Position numbers and translations under genes: made by a program
Shown here: positions 10,230 through 20,990 of the stretch, piece after piece
How positions within the stretch are numbered: position 1 is the first letter of the stretch
Layout of the letters: the number at the start of each line of letters is the position of its first letter
DNA from: Bicyclus anynana
Taxonomy: Eukaryota; Arthropoda; Insecta; Lepidoptera; Nymphalidae
Length of the DNA stretch: 64,000 nucleotides
NCBI RefSeq assembly: GCF_947172395.1
Contig: NC_069095.1
Span: 9,982,001-10,046,000, forward strand
Reading direction: 5' to 3'
The notes under the pieces: generated by a model
Seen by the model: the letters and a program-made list of their open reading frames with translations, nothing else
Database searches by the model: none
Told to the model about the DNA's origin: nothing

Positions 10230-11070
10230 CTTGTACATTGCTGATAAACACCCTGCGAGAGTGGATTATAATGATCATACAAGCAAGGTTGCGCAAGCGT
10301 TCCAAGCGATGGAATCTTAACATTTTTCATGCATTACCCTCGCGAGGGGTGGCGATCACACACACACGACATCGACAAGGGTATTTGAATAATTTATATA
10401 GATAGATAAGATATTCGTATCCATACATCGTTGATAAACACCCGGGAGGGTGGATTGTATTGATCATGCAAGCAAGGCTGTGCATGAACGTGTGCGCATT
10501 ACAGATATGTATATTCCGTGTTGTATGTTCCACGCGATGGAACATTACTCTTCATGCATACGCCAGCGACGGTGGCGATCAAGGACACCGGTATTTGAAT
10601 AATTTATATAAAGAGATAAACACCCCGCGAGGGTGGGTTGTAATTATCATGCAAGCATGGCTGTGCATGAGCGTTTGCGCATTGTATGTATATTCCGTGT
10701 TGTGTGTTCTACGTGATGAAATTTCAACACTATTCGTGCCTTGCCCATGCGAGAGGCGGCGATCCTCAGTATTTGACTGGAAATACGTCTAGGAATGTTA
10801 ACACTTTCTATAACCTCGTCCCCATGAGGGGCGGTAATCTATTAGTCCGGTATTTGACTGTGCAAATACGTTTAGGAATATTTAAACTTTCTATACCTTA
10901 CTCAGTAAGTTGGTTTTGCAAATACGTCCAGGAACGTTAAAAAAAAACTGTGTATACCTTGCCCCCGCGAGGGGCGGTAATCTATTAGACCTATATTTGA
11001 CTGCAAATGTGTCCAGCGACGTTAACAGTGTCTACCCCTTGCCCATGCGTGGGGTGGCGATTTATAAGGC
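10230..11070. repeat. Degenerate tandem repeats with hairpin motifs
   Basis: Two related tandem families. In the first, units start GATAAACACCC at 10243, 10433 and 10615, giving periods of about 180-190 bp, and share the motifs TGCATGA and GTATTTGAATAATTTATATA. In the second, shorter units near 10740, 10815, 10893, 10957 and 11036 share CCTTGCCC.. GAGGGGCGG, GTATTTGACTG and AATACGTC.AGGAA. Many units contain a short GC hairpin such as CCCCGCGAGGGG. Located in the 5' part of the element, as is the minisatellite of the other DIRS element. Confidence 0.65.
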
Positions 11071-11669
11071 CAGTAATTTACATCCAATCAAAATTCCTGT
11101 GCTAAATTCTGGCGGGATTTGTGAACCTTTTTTCAATGCCGGTTTGAATTGGAGTAACAATATGTTTGAGTAACTTCCAAAAACTCTTTGTCTAACTTGT
11201 GTTCGAGCATTCGTAATTTATGTACTTTCGTTTTGCAGTATATATGTTAGACAACAGTCTATTGCTAGAACGTTCACTTTGGTTTCTGAGTTCACATTTT
11301 TAGGAAGCCCGCTGGGCCCCGCCACTTTTAATACTATTTTAACTGTTGAAAAATCACTACAAAGAAAATATTATTACATGCAAGTACGAAAACATTTGCA
11401 AAAAAAGCAAGACTTTCAAACACATGAAGTAGTGATCCGAACGGAAAAACCGTTAAAATAATGATCACGTACTATTTTCAAATGAAATTTGAAATTTTTA
11501 CATAATTTAACGTTAATTACATTAACGTTGTATGTTACAACGTAATAATTACAACGTAATAAAATATAAAGTACTCACAGCGAATTCACTTCACTTATTA
11601 CACTTTCTTTCATCTTGCAATGTCGGCTACCAACTGATTGCAAGATGTTGCTTCGACGGTAAACAAAAC
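11071..11669 (-). other. 5' internal segment of DIRS-like element 1
   Basis: On the minus strand just inside the 5' inverted repeat there is a short frame beginning at about 11620 (M-K-E-S-V-I-S-E-V-N) that runs into a CTGTGAGTA donor-like site. Further on, near 11352, is an acceptor-like ATTTTCTTTGTAG. This could mark a spliced leader region of an ORF1. The open frame downstream (words VAGPSGLPKNVNSETK) resembles no family I know. Weak evidence. Confidence 0.3.
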
Positions 11670-11827
11670 GCCAATGAGCTAAAGTCGCGCTCAGCGATTT
11701 ACGAAACTTCCCGAGCCCGACACCGCCAGGTGGCGCCACATAGCCCGACGTGACGTCAATAAAAGTACGAAAACTGGTATGAAATCGACGGAAACGGAAA
11801 TGCTACTCTCAATATAAAGTTTCCAGT
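11670..11827 (-). repeat. DIRS-like element 1, 5' inverted terminal repeat
   Basis: Identical reverse complement of 6740-6897, with TGACGTCA at 11751-11758. In DIRS elements the 5' repeat carries the promoter, so the CRE-like site is a candidate regulatory motif. Confidence 0.8.
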
Positions 11828-11854
11828 TACGGTCAATATTTTAATATGTATATT

Positions 11855-12235
11855 TATACAATAAGGAACTTAAGCTAAGTTATCCTTATAACTATACAAA
11901 TCATGCCCACGTGGAATGGTGGCAAGAATAATGGTTGCATTTCTGCACTGGACAGCCAGGCAGATCCTTTGCGCAAAAAATGAGCCAGCCCTTCTGTCAT
12001 CAGTCGAGGCAACTAGCCGCGGTGAAATGATTCGGTAAAATTTTTTGGCACTGCGACTCCATGGCCCAAGGGTGTCCACGGCAAAAGGTACAAATATGTA
12101 ACTCTCTGTCAGAGAGGCATACTTGAGCCCTTACCGGTTTCGCCCTGATATGACACGGTGCTAATGTGTCAAAGCATGTAGCGTCCCACATTAGGGCCCG
12201 CCCCATTTCCCAGGGAACCAGCGTCAATCAATGTA
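11855..12235 (-). pseudogene. LINE ORF C-terminal fragment (VETLGP/RAGS.FAQR type)
   Basis: Minus strand encodes, in adjacent frames, words such as LVPWEMGRALMWDATCFDTL, then DTLGPWSRSAKKF and ISPRLVASTDDRRAGSFFAQ. This is the conserved C-terminal extension of a group of invertebrate LINE reverse transcriptases, usually read as GMTLVPW..GK.LVWD.TC.DTLAP. The frame is broken and no RT catalytic motif is present. A second copy is at 31015-31215. Confidence 0.65.
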
Positions 12236-12690
12236 TATTTTGTATATTTTGCTTTGACACACTCTGTAAAAACTGCGTTATAATCGATAACAGAGTATAC
12301 AGGCTCGCAAACTAAAAGATAAAGTTATATAATTTACACCTAAGATCTCTTCTTCTTAATAGATCTTAAAAGAAGATTCTTTTTTTTAATCTAAGGGCAA
12401 AAGTATAATCTATTTTACAGTTCCGGCGGTTTTTGTAGTAATTCCAACCTAAATTCCATTCATAGTCAGTTATTCATTGGACTTCAATAATTTTAGACTT
12501 AAACTGTGTACATACTGTAAATGTCATGTCAGAGTCGGTCCAGTATCAGAGATTAATCGGGACCAACAAACAGGTGTAAAATAATGTATTTTTTAATTAA
12601 ATTACTGTTATATATACACATACTTTCATATGCATATAACGAAAAGATGTTTATTTAAAATTACAAACAGACACTTCAATTTTATTTGTT
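12236..12690. other. No gene recognised
   Basis: AT-rich; nothing recognisable apart from short A/T runs. Confidence 0.5.
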
Positions 12691-12694
12691 TGCT

Positions 12695-13025
12695 TAGAAA
12701 ATTCAAAATTCATTTATTTCAAGTAGGCTTAGTTTACAAGCACTGTTGACACGTCAGTTCACTATTTGTAAAGATTCTACCACCGGTTCAGAAGGTAGGT
12801 TCTGCTGAGAAGATAACGGCAAGAAACTCAACAGTTGCTCTTTTGAAATGAAAAAGTCATAGAGTATTATATTTACAATTGATAACAATTACAATTTCTT
12901 ATAGTTTTACTTCCTGTGTGAAGGTGGAAGCTGATCCAATGGCCTCCATGCACCTTTATCGTTAAGGAACTCGTCAATAGTGTAGTAACCTCGACTAAGT
13001 AAATGTTTTTTAACATTGGCAAGTC
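12695..13025 (-). repeat. CR1-like LINE 3' end fragment
   Basis: Reverse complement of the 3' end of the CR1-like element: tail side TTCATTTATTTCAAGTAGGC at the left, then ACCGGTTCAGAAGG, GGCAAGAAACTCAACAG, TTTACTTCCTGTGTGAAGG, and part of the last ORF2 codons up to about 13025. Confidence 0.8.
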
Positions 13026-13513
13026 CAAAACTATAAATATATAATCCATAATTATAAATAGCTTTTATAAATATAAGTTATTATACTCTAAATGCCTTTG
13101 TTCATTGATATATTAATGAAGATAATGGCAAAGCTGATACAGTATAACATTACATGGTCGGCTAATCAAATCTGATATTTGTTACCTAATATCCACTGTT
13201 GATGTAACAATAACACGGTATTAGCTGGAGACATGTTTGTTTTCCCAGGGCGATATATCAAGGAAATTGTCTGCGGCTGGATAAGTTAGTGTAATTAGTT
13301 ATTCTTTGTTGTAAGTATAATAACTTGTTACATCAGTGTTATTCAATTAGAGAATTAAGTTTACAACAATGACAAAGAATTCAACCAATTTCCAAAACAC
13401 TAAAAACACCTTTATAATTAAAATTAAAAAATATAATTGCATGTGCTAAAGCAAATATGTAAAGTTTTCCTTCAGTTATAATTAGATCAAACGAGCGAGA
13501 CATTTTTAGATTA
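13026..13513. other. No gene recognised
   Basis: AT-rich with no supported feature. Confidence 0.5.
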
Positions 13514-13666
13514 TCTACATTAATATTATAAAGCTGAAGAGTTTCTTTGTTTGATTGAACGCGCTAATCTCAGGAACTACTGGTCCGATTTGAAAAATTC
13601 TTATATTATCCCCGTTTTACTACGGGAACGGGAATCACGCGGATAAAACCGCGCGGCGTCTGCTAG
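13514..13666 (+). mobile_element. Non-autonomous Helitron, complete ends
   Basis: Begins TC after an A and ends CTAG before a T. It carries the family's internal words GGTCCGATTTGAAAAATTC and the GCGCGGCGTCTGCTAG end. Only 153 bp and no coding capacity. Confidence 0.75.
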
Positions 13667-13869
13667 TGGTAAAATAAATTTCAAAATCGGATCAGTAGAC
13701 CTAGAGATTGTCCGCTACAACACCTTTATTTACAAATTTTACCTCTTTACTAGTATAATATTAGGATCGTTACTCGTACTCGTATATAGATAGCGTTTTT
13801 ACAGTACCTGAACACACAATTTGGCATTATAGACAATATTTAGGTATAATAATTCTCAAATAACTTTTA

Positions 13870-14150
13870 CTATGCGACTTAATGAAATGAAGCCACTTGG
13901 TGACTTTGTTCGCTCCAGTTTAGACACCCTAGTGCCACGTCTAATAGTACAAAATCATTTAGAAAAACAATATAAAAATATTGTTGGGCTTAAATTCGGA
14001 GTAAAACGACATTTGAGTTTAAAAGACACGAAATGCTCACCACGTTCCGGAGATAAACACTTCGGGGCAATAAGATTAACGGGATAACCCACTGGGGAAA
14101 AGAATAGAAAGTGTTTCTTTGTAACTGAAGATGAAAATAGTTGTTTTTGA
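13870..14150 (+). repeat. Diverged repeat segment, copy 1 of 2
   Basis: The 71-codon frame at 13872-14087 contains a C-x6-GDKHFGAIRLTG stretch that is clearly related to 14700-14850 at both DNA and peptide level (C-x6-DKQFGVLGL in the second). It has stop codons and no recognised domain. Probably an old transposon-derived duplication. Confidence 0.4.
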
Positions 14151-14186
14151 TCGTGTAATAATACAGAGTTATAAGGACACAAGAGT

Positions 14187-14255
14187 ATCCTATATGTATA
14201 TCCTATATACTATCCTATATCCTACTCTATATCCTATCCTATATATATATATCTT
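14187..14255. repeat. TATCC-type microsatellite
   Basis: Imperfect run of TATCC/TATAT units. Confidence 0.8.
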
Positions 14256-14308
14256 ATCACGGATTTAGTGGAAAAATTTGTCCGCGTACGTTTATTTTAT
14301 TACCCTAA

Positions 14309-14590
14309 CTAGCAGATGATCGCGTCTTCGCCCGCGTGGAACGCTTTTATAGTAATTACGTTTTTAAAGTGGGAAAAAAAAATTAAAAAACAAATACAAA
14401 GTAAGGATGAACTTTTTATCGTCGTCATGTTGTGGGGTATCGTTACCGGTATTTTTATGCATTAAATAAGGGTTTAAAGCGCTAACCCTACGGAACGCTA
14501 CACTGCAAGTGGCCCGACACACACTTAGCTGGTTTTCATTAAACAATATTTGACAAAGCATCAAATAAGGCCATAGACGTTCAAACATCA
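14309..14590 (-). mobile_element. Helitron-like 3' end and following repeat (minus)
   Basis: CTAG at 14309-14312, followed by GATCGCGTCTTCGCCCGCGT, is the reverse complement of a Helitron 3' terminus with its hairpin. The right boundary is not clear. The minus-strand frame across 14364-14591 is repeat-derived and has no known domain. Confidence 0.45.
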
Positions 14591-14699
14591 ATTCTTGTCA
14601 AATCAAACACATGTTTTGGCCGTTTACGGGGTCCCTAAAGGTGGTTTACACTTCTCTATGACCTCGAAAGCCCAAAAACAAGAAAATTGGAGCTCAGAT

Positions 14700-14850
14700 G
14701 ATATTCACGTACGTCGTCATCAAAAATGCTTGACACGTTCAAGAGATAAACAGTTCGGGGTATTAGGATTAGCGGAATACGACTCGGGGGAATGAAAAAA
14801 TAAATGAAAATGTTTGCTCGGAAAGGTCACAAAACTCATAACATATTGTG
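14700..14850 (+). repeat. Diverged repeat segment, copy 2 of 2
   Basis: Direct-orientation relative of 13990-14130: shared words are AAATGCT, ACGTTC, AGATAAACA, TTCGGGG and GATTA. The frame at 14595-14795 is open but not recognised. Confidence 0.4.
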
Positions 14851-14932
14851 CGAAGGTACCTAAGGGTTGACGCACACTGACGACGAGTTGAGAAATGTAA
14901 AGATGACGACAAGCAACATAACTTTTTTTTAA

Positions 14933-15237
14933 TTCCTTTACAAGTTAGCCCTTGACTACAATCTCACCTGATGGTAAGTAATGATGCAATCTAAAATGTA
15001 AGCGGACTAACTTGTTAGGAGGAGGATGAAAATCCACACCCCTTTCTACACGACATCGTACCGAAATGCTAAATCGCTTGGCGGTACGTCTTTTGCCGAT
15101 AGGGTATTAACTAGCCACGGCTGAAGCCTCCCACAAGACCTGGATCGATTAAAAAAACCTCAATCGGTTCAGCCGGGGATCAAACCCAGGACCGTCTTGT
15201 AAATCCACCGCGCATACCACTGCGCCATGGAGGCCGT
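14933..15237 (-). repeat. SINE family A, near full-length (minus)
   Basis: A-rich tail appears as T-run at the left. The tRNA-like head with the reverse complements of the B box (GGGGATCAAACCC) and A box (CCACTGCGCCA) is at the right end. Confidence 0.85.
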
Positions 15238-15240
15238 CAA

Positions 15241-15283
15241 ACCAATTGGTATAGTCAGGTTATACCAATTGGTATAGTCAGAT
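15241..15283. repeat. 21-bp tandem duplication
   Basis: ACCAATTGGTATAGTCAG occurs twice in tandem immediately beside the SINE A head; possibly an expanded flank of that insertion. Confidence 0.7.
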
Positions 15284-15695
15284 TCTTTTATCAGTATGTT
15301 GATATTGGATTTAAAATCTTATGTCATCTACATTAAAGTTCGCATTGCAGTGCAACGACAAAAATTAACAGACTTCATCCCTTTCATTACTTTTCCGTTA
15401 TCAACTCGTTAATTTGCATATTTCAATATTTAAATCCCTTCGTTATAAATTCATCGATAATTATTCACGAAATAATCTCGTTAATTAAGGAAATATGTAT
15501 TACGGTACTGTTAGATATATGTTTAAGTATATCTATATATTATTCTTCATTATCTAAAAATAAACAGGTGTCTAGGTGTCTAGCTATTTAGTAATAGCTG
15601 GTGCTTCGTGAATTCATAAATTTCTCTCAATAAGTTTAAAGTTTTTATTAAACGCGAGGATAAAGAAAAGTCGTATTATAGTGCTAATCTAAATA
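15284..15695. other. No gene recognised
   Basis: AT-rich, no supported feature. Confidence 0.5.
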
Positions 15696-15699
15696 TATA

Positions 15700-16016
15700 A
15701 ATCAAAGGTGACTGACATAGTGATCTATCAACGCACAGGCCAAACCACTGGACGGATCGGGCTAAAATTTGTCATGCAGGTAGATGTTATGACGTAGGCA
15801 TCTGCTAAGAAAGAAAGAAATTTTGATCAATTCGACCCTCAAGGGGACAATATATAAAACTTTATCAATTTTGCGACGATTTGGCTGAAATTTGGAATGA
15901 AAATAGATTTTACTCTGGATTAACTCATAGACTTTCATCCCGAAAAAATCCATGGTTCCCGCGGGACTTCCGACAAAAACTGAAATCCACGCGGACGAAG
16001 TCTCGAGCGTCCACTA
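15700..16016 (+). mobile_element. Helitron-like element, 5' unclear
   Basis: Contains GATTTGGCTGAAATTTGGAA, TTACTCTGGATTAACTC and the terminal hairpin CGCGGACGAAGTCTCGAGCG followed by CTAG at 16013-16016. The base after CTAG is G rather than T. The left part (15700-15860, with ACTGGACGGATCGGGCTAAA) may be a second, adjoining Helitron subfamily. Confidence 0.6.
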
Positions 16017-16124
16017 GGGACTATATAAATGAGAAAATAGCTTGGAAATGAAATGTATTACATGACTGGCTAATTATATTACCTATTGTTATAGAATGAT
16101 AAACTAAAAAAGAAAAAGCCTGTC

Positions 16125-16255
16125 TGAGTTTGTTATGATTTCTTTTAGGACCGAGGCGCCTATGAAACCCTCGTAAATGTAATTTGAAGTTCTCGATTGA
16201 CGTTTCGAAAGTGCTTGTAAACTAAGCCTAATTGAAATAAATGAATATTGTCTAT
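16125..16255 (+). repeat. CR1-like LINE 3' end, second subfamily
   Basis: Shares with 40430-40600 a TTTGTTATG...CGAGGCGC...GAACCCTCGTAA-type body, and ends with GTGCTTGTAAACTAAGCC and ATTGAAATAAATGAAT, the same terminal words as the main CR1 family but a different upstream body. Confidence 0.6.
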
Positions 16256-16419
16256 TGACATACCTATGATGCATAGATCCTATAACTTTTGGAATATCGG
16301 CATAAAAAGTAGCTTGTGTACTATATTCGTTTTAGGAATTTGCATATAAATCGTAGGAATCACACGCAGCTCTCCTTTTCATTGATTCGCTGCATTTTAG
16401 AGTTTTAATGCATAAAGCC

Positions 16420-16735
16420 GACGAGCCGTAATAGCCCAGTCGATATGATATCTGCCTCTGATTCCGGAGGGTGTGTGTTCGAATCCGGTTCGGGGCATGC
16501 ACCTCCAACATTTCAGTTGTGTGCATTTTAAGAAATTAATTATCACGTGTCTCTAACGGTGAAGGAAAAACATCGTGAGGAAACCTGCATACCAGAGAAA
16601 TTTCTTAATTATCTGCGTGAGAAATCTACCAATCCGCATTGGGCTAGCGTGGTGGACTATTGGCCTAACCCCGCTCATTCTGAGAGGAGACTCGAGCTCA
16701 GTAGTGAGATTACTATGGGTTGATAATGATGATGA
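16420..16735 (+). repeat. SINE family B, near full-length
   Basis: Head with TAGCCCAGTCGATATGAT and GTTCGAATCCGG, then the central motif GTGAAGGAAAAACATCGTGA and a tail ending ATGGGTTGATAATGATGATG. Confidence 0.85.
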
Positions 16736-17940
16736 TAATAATTAATTGAAAACTTAAAATTAAAGTTACAAGAGTTCCAAACGAATATGATCCTTTCTCA
16801 GTTGAAACTTACACAGGAAACCTTTAGTTTAAAAGAAACTCATCTTCCTCTGATAGAGTCTTAGGTATTATTTAAACTTCATAACGCTCTTCATTGGATA
16901 TATATTTTTCAGGCATTGCAACCGATAAGTCTTTTAACCAAGCACACAAAGGCAGCATCCGCTCGGACCTTGACTAGCCTAACGAACGTGTCAACCCGTC
17001 ACAGGGATTCTCGACAATGCGACGTAACCATGCGTCATGGAACGGGAAATTAGAAACCTTTGTTAGTGCCTTTTAGAAATGCATTTTCATTTTGATTGGT
17101 GACGTATAATGAATGCTGATACGTTATGCAATAATTGCTAGTTGCAAGGCAACGTATCAAACGATTGTGTTAGATCAGTCCATGGGATAGTTAGATTACC
17201 CAATTCAAATTAAAAAGAATAATTTATTTACAAATTGTTTACAGTATTGTACCACTAAGTAATAGTTGATTAAGTTTATAGATACGAGTAACACCAAAGA
17301 GGAATTTGAACTTTGTGTTTTGGAATTTGGATTTTGGAAAATATTTTTTTTTACATTTTAAAACTTTTTTGGTTATTTTGGTTATTCCTACATAATCTAA
17401 AGTGCTCAATAAATTAGATTGAAAAAAATTATAACCTTAAAAGCTCCGTTTGGGGTCCAGAATGAAATCGTTGGTCCAATGTTGCACCCGCTCCTGTCAT
17501 GTTTTATTTAAATGGTCATTGTTTTATGGGAGCAAACTACTATTTTCTCTCAACATAATAAAAGTAACAAATGAAACAAAAATAAAATAAAAGCAAATAA
17601 AAATAAAAGCAACACATCTCCTGTATTTTCCATTCATTTGGATGCGCGCGGTAACAGTACAATCCATTCAGTCCATTATCACACAGCGCCAAATGAACAC
17701 TTAGCCATACATTATCACTTATTCAGTCGCCGCGATTCAGGAAATTAAGTCTGATGGGTAGAAAGATTCAAACGGAAAAAAGTTTTTCATTTCAGTAAAG
17801 TTAGACTTTACTTTATGAACGTAAAAATATCATAGTATATATATAGTATACATATATATTCGAGTTGACAAATACATACATTAATTGCACTAGTGGTTAG
17901 TGGATGCCTACGAATTTTTTCATGTAGAATTCGATTTTTC
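16736..17940. other. No gene recognised (1.2 kb)
   Basis: AT-rich sequence. Short ATATAGTATACATATAT run near 17830-17860. No coding frame or repeat family recognised. Confidence 0.5.
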
Positions 17941-17944
17941 TTCA

Positions 17945-18290
17945 GACTATCGTTTCGAAGACGAAAGCCTTTAAACAGAGGGTGTTGCCAGTGATGACCT
18001 ATGGATCCGAGACTTAGTCGCTAATTATGGGCCTTATTAGGCTCAAAGTTACTCAGCGGGCGAAGGAGCGAGCTATGCTTGGAGTTTCTCTGCGTTATTG
18101 TATCAGAAATGAGATCCGCAGACGAACCAAAGTCACTGACATAGCTCAGCGAGTCGTGAAGCTTAGGTGGCAATGGGCAGGCCACATAGTTCGAAGACGG
18201 ACGTTGGGGTCCCAATGGCGACCACGCACCGCAAGCGCAGTGCTGGTGGACCGAGGATATCAAGCGGGTTGCAGGGCGGCGTAAGACTGA
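17945..18290 (+). pseudogene. RTE-clade LINE reverse transcriptase C-terminal fragment
   Basis: Plus-strand frame of 85 codons from 18027 with GLIRLKVTQRAKERAMLGVS, then RRRTKVTDIAQRV and WQWAGHIVRR, after which the frame shifts. Truncated and broken; no catalytic RT motif. Confidence 0.75.
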
Positions 18291-18399
18291 CACGACTTTA
18301 CGTGCTCTTCCAGGCACGGGGGATTGCTGACTTTACGTACTTCCTAATTCCAGGATTCCAATAGTCTGATCCGGTAATCAATGGAATTGACCTCATTAT

Positions 18400-18805
18400 C
18401 TGTAGTCGAGCTAGTAATACATAAATACCCAATCCAAGATCCCCAAGACTGTGATGGACCTGCCAATAGCATAGCTTTATGCATTAAAAAACATTTGCTT
18501 AGTCGAGGTCACTACACCATTGATGAGTTCCTTAATGATAAAGTAGCTTGGAGGCCGTTGTATCAGCTTCCACCTTCACACAGGAAGTAAAACTATAAGA
18601 AATTGTAATGTTGTCATCAATTGTAATTATAATATTATTGTATGATTTTTTAAAAGAGCAACTGTTGAGTTTCTTGCCGGTTTCTTCTCAGAAGAATCTG
18701 CCTTCCGAACCGGTGGTAGAAGCTTTACAAATAGTCAACTGACGTATCAAAAGTGCTTGTATACTGAGCCTACTTGAAATAAATGAATTTTTTATTTTTT
18801 ATTTT
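18400..18805 (+). pseudogene. CR1-like LINE 3' end with ORF2 tail
   Basis: Contains the last roughly 50 codons of CR1-like ORF2 (KKHLLSRGHYTIDEFLNDK, ending QLPPSHRK and stop at 18590) and the whole 3' untranslated region, ending GAAATAAATGAATTTTTTATT. Immediately follows an RTE fragment. Confidence 0.8.
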
Positions 18806-18875
18806 GATCATAAGCAACTCACATTCTTCTCACTGTTGAGCACGAGTCACCTTTTAGAATGAGAGGGGTTAGAGC
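18806..18875 (-). repeat. SINE family B tail fragment (minus)
   Basis: Contains CTCACTGTTGAGCACGAGTC and GAATGAGAGGGGTTAG, the reverse complement of the family B 3' part. The rest is missing. Confidence 0.7.
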
Positions 18876-19915
18876 AAGCTTCTCTTTGCTCAATCGGATA
18901 ATACAAAACTATAAAACAGTTAGTTCTGAATAATTATATAGTAATTTATATAATAGATTCTAGTCCAAAGCCATCATAAAGACAGTTTCAAAAAGATATT
19001 AAATGAAAAGTTTACGGCAAAATCGAAAGGTGAATTAGAATATATGATGCGATAAAAAGTTCTAAGTAAGCGATATGGGAATATATTATTATAAATGTGG
19101 AGAAATTTACGAGCCTTTTTATTCTCGTCTGTAGGCGATAAGAAATATATGGGTAAGAAGAACTTTTATATTGCGATAATTATGTTTTAGTTTCAACTAT
19201 ACTTATTAGTACCTATTTTTACTTATGCTATGTATTTGTGGTAGCTTAACTAGAAATAGATAGCTAATCTAACCTAACATTTAATTTATCTATATGTATA
19301 AGATGCTAATCTGTAGTAGGTGTAATGATAGAAAATGGAAACGAAGTTGGAAGAGGCACTAGTTTATTCTAGCCATATATATACCAGAACGTTAAATCCC
19401 TTAGCACTTTGAGGTAACTCAAATACTGACCCTAGGATATCGAGCCCTGGACCTGTCTGTTGAAAACTACAGCATTACCAAACGCGACAAAGAGATCGTC
19501 ATAAAAACTCTTTATCATTAGCTAATGCTAAACAACTACACCTTACCATGTGATCTATATTGAAAAAAGTACCAGGAAACAGACAATAATAAAACAAAGT
19601 CTTGAAAAGTAAAAAACAACAAAATCTTTCCGTTGTGTGAATAAAGTGTTTTTTCCTCATCCCAAAAGTGCCCTACCTGCCTAAAGTTTCTCTTCTAAAA
19701 TATGATATTTCCCCAAGTTACCAAAATAAACACATTTAGGTCACGTAAGTGGTTATGACACACCAAAACTATTTTAGACTTTCAGTGGCATCGCACCAAA
19801 AATATTCCGGTTATCCGAAAAACTATTATCCCTTTTCCTAGAATTCCGCGAAGAGTTATGGCGTTATTGAGGGCCCTTAAAGATGTGAAGGGAATAATTT
19901 CGACGCCTCAGCTAC
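18876..19915. other. No gene recognised (1 kb)
   Basis: AT-rich, no recognised repeat and no coding frame of interest. Confidence 0.5.
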
Positions 19916-19919
19916 GTCC

Positions 19920-20126
19920 CTGGGTCTGTAGCCATGTGGAACGTCGATTCTCTTTTTACAAACGCTAACACTAAAATTAAAAAATGTATGGGAATGATAT
20001 TATTCAATATCAACAGGTTATATGATCAAGTTGTCGATCGGATCTGTCATTCCCATACATTTTGTTAGTTTTCGAAACGTTAGCGTTTGTAGAAAGACAG
20101 TCGACGTGCCACTTGGCTAAGGCCAA
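19920..20126. mobile_element. MITE with about 75-bp imperfect inverted repeats
   Basis: Left arm (19920-19995) and right arm (20047-20125) are imperfect reverse complements sharing ACGTCGA, AAACGCTAAC, AAAATGTATGGGAATGA and TGTAGCCA/TGGCTAAGG words. About 207 bp, no coding capacity. The superfamily is not clear and I could not settle a target duplication. Confidence 0.65.
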
Positions 20127-20375
20127 GTACCAAGGAGTCGCAATTTATTTTGTGCGAATGCAAGTTTTTAGTTATCTCAGGGGATTGTAGCGGTATTTTA
20201 TTCGTGCATGAATTTTATGATAAAGGTAACTTCGGTTTATATGTTTGGTTACGAATCCGAATGTTTATTTAGGAAAGATCAATTTGAAGCTCGTCGGTTA
20301 GGGGTCGGAATTAAATCTGAGAGTTCGTAACTTCGATGCACGTAACTTGAAGTTTAAAAGCGTAGGTAACTTTGG

Positions 20376-20552
20376 CTGGTGGGAAGCTTCGGCCGTGGCT
20401 AGTTACCACCCTACCGACAAAGACCGAAAGGTTTCGGTAGAAACCAAAAGGGGTGTGGATTTTCATCCTCCTCCTAACAAGTTAGCCCGCTTCCATCTTA
20501 GATTGCATCTTCACTTCAGGTGAGATTGTAGTCTAACTCGTAAAAAAAAACT
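20376..20552 (+). repeat. SINE family A 3' part
   Basis: Starts at GCTGGTGGGAAGCTTCGGCC and keeps the 3' body and the end ACTCGTAAAAAAAA. The tRNA-like head is missing. Confidence 0.75.
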
Positions 20553-20990
20553 TGTTTAAATTTTATTTTATCTTTTTTATTCTAAAATTTAAATTTTCAC
20601 ATAATGCCAATGTAGACTTAAAATTAAATTAAAACATCATTTTTAAATTGCCATTGTGGCAACCAATGTTATTACGATATTAGATTTAGCCGTCGTGATA
20701 AAGTATTTAATACCTAAACTTTTATCATAATAATATGTTGTTTTACATATAACAAGAAATCTTCTATATAAATGATATCTTTATCTTTAAAGTTATCGAT
20801 TATGTAGACCTTATCACTTCGAAGCGATGTTTTTGGGAAACAAAATGCGAAGACGAGACAGGCAGTGTAAATTTAAATCTACTTGGACGGGGAACTATTA
20901 TAACATTAACGCATCTGGCTTAAACATTTCCGACTAATTAGAAGGGAACGGAAATATTGGTCATATTAAAAAGATATGGTTGTATATAGT
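20553..20990. other. No gene recognised
   Basis: AT-rich, no supported feature. Confidence 0.5.

Larger units (their letters stand above)
6691..11846 (-). mobile_element. DIRS-like tyrosine-recombinase retroelement, apparently non-autonomous
   Basis: Defined by structure. Two terminal inverted repeats of 158 bp (6740-6897 and 11670-11827) are identical by eye. Each end carries a different extension beyond the repeat (6691-6739 and 11828-11846). Next to the left repeat is an internal complementary region (6927-7023) equal to the reverse complements of the left and right termini joined together. This arrangement is the signature of DIRS elements, where it serves as template for end completion on a circular intermediate. 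Its position puts the element on the minus strand, 5' end at the right. The interior has no RT, RNase H or recombinase motif that I can recognise, so the copy is probably non-autonomous or carries unrelated sequence. Both termini contain AATA, as expected for recombination across a short shared core rather than a transposase-made target duplication. Confidence 0.7.

Noticed and set aside
10230..11070. Possible CRISPR-like array
   Set aside because: The repeats are long, degenerate and of uneven period, without unique spacers, and lie inside a eukaryotic retroelement.
11279..11461. 60-codon plus-strand frame inside DIRS-like element 1
   Set aside because: It lies opposite to the inferred coding strand of the element and shows no domain.
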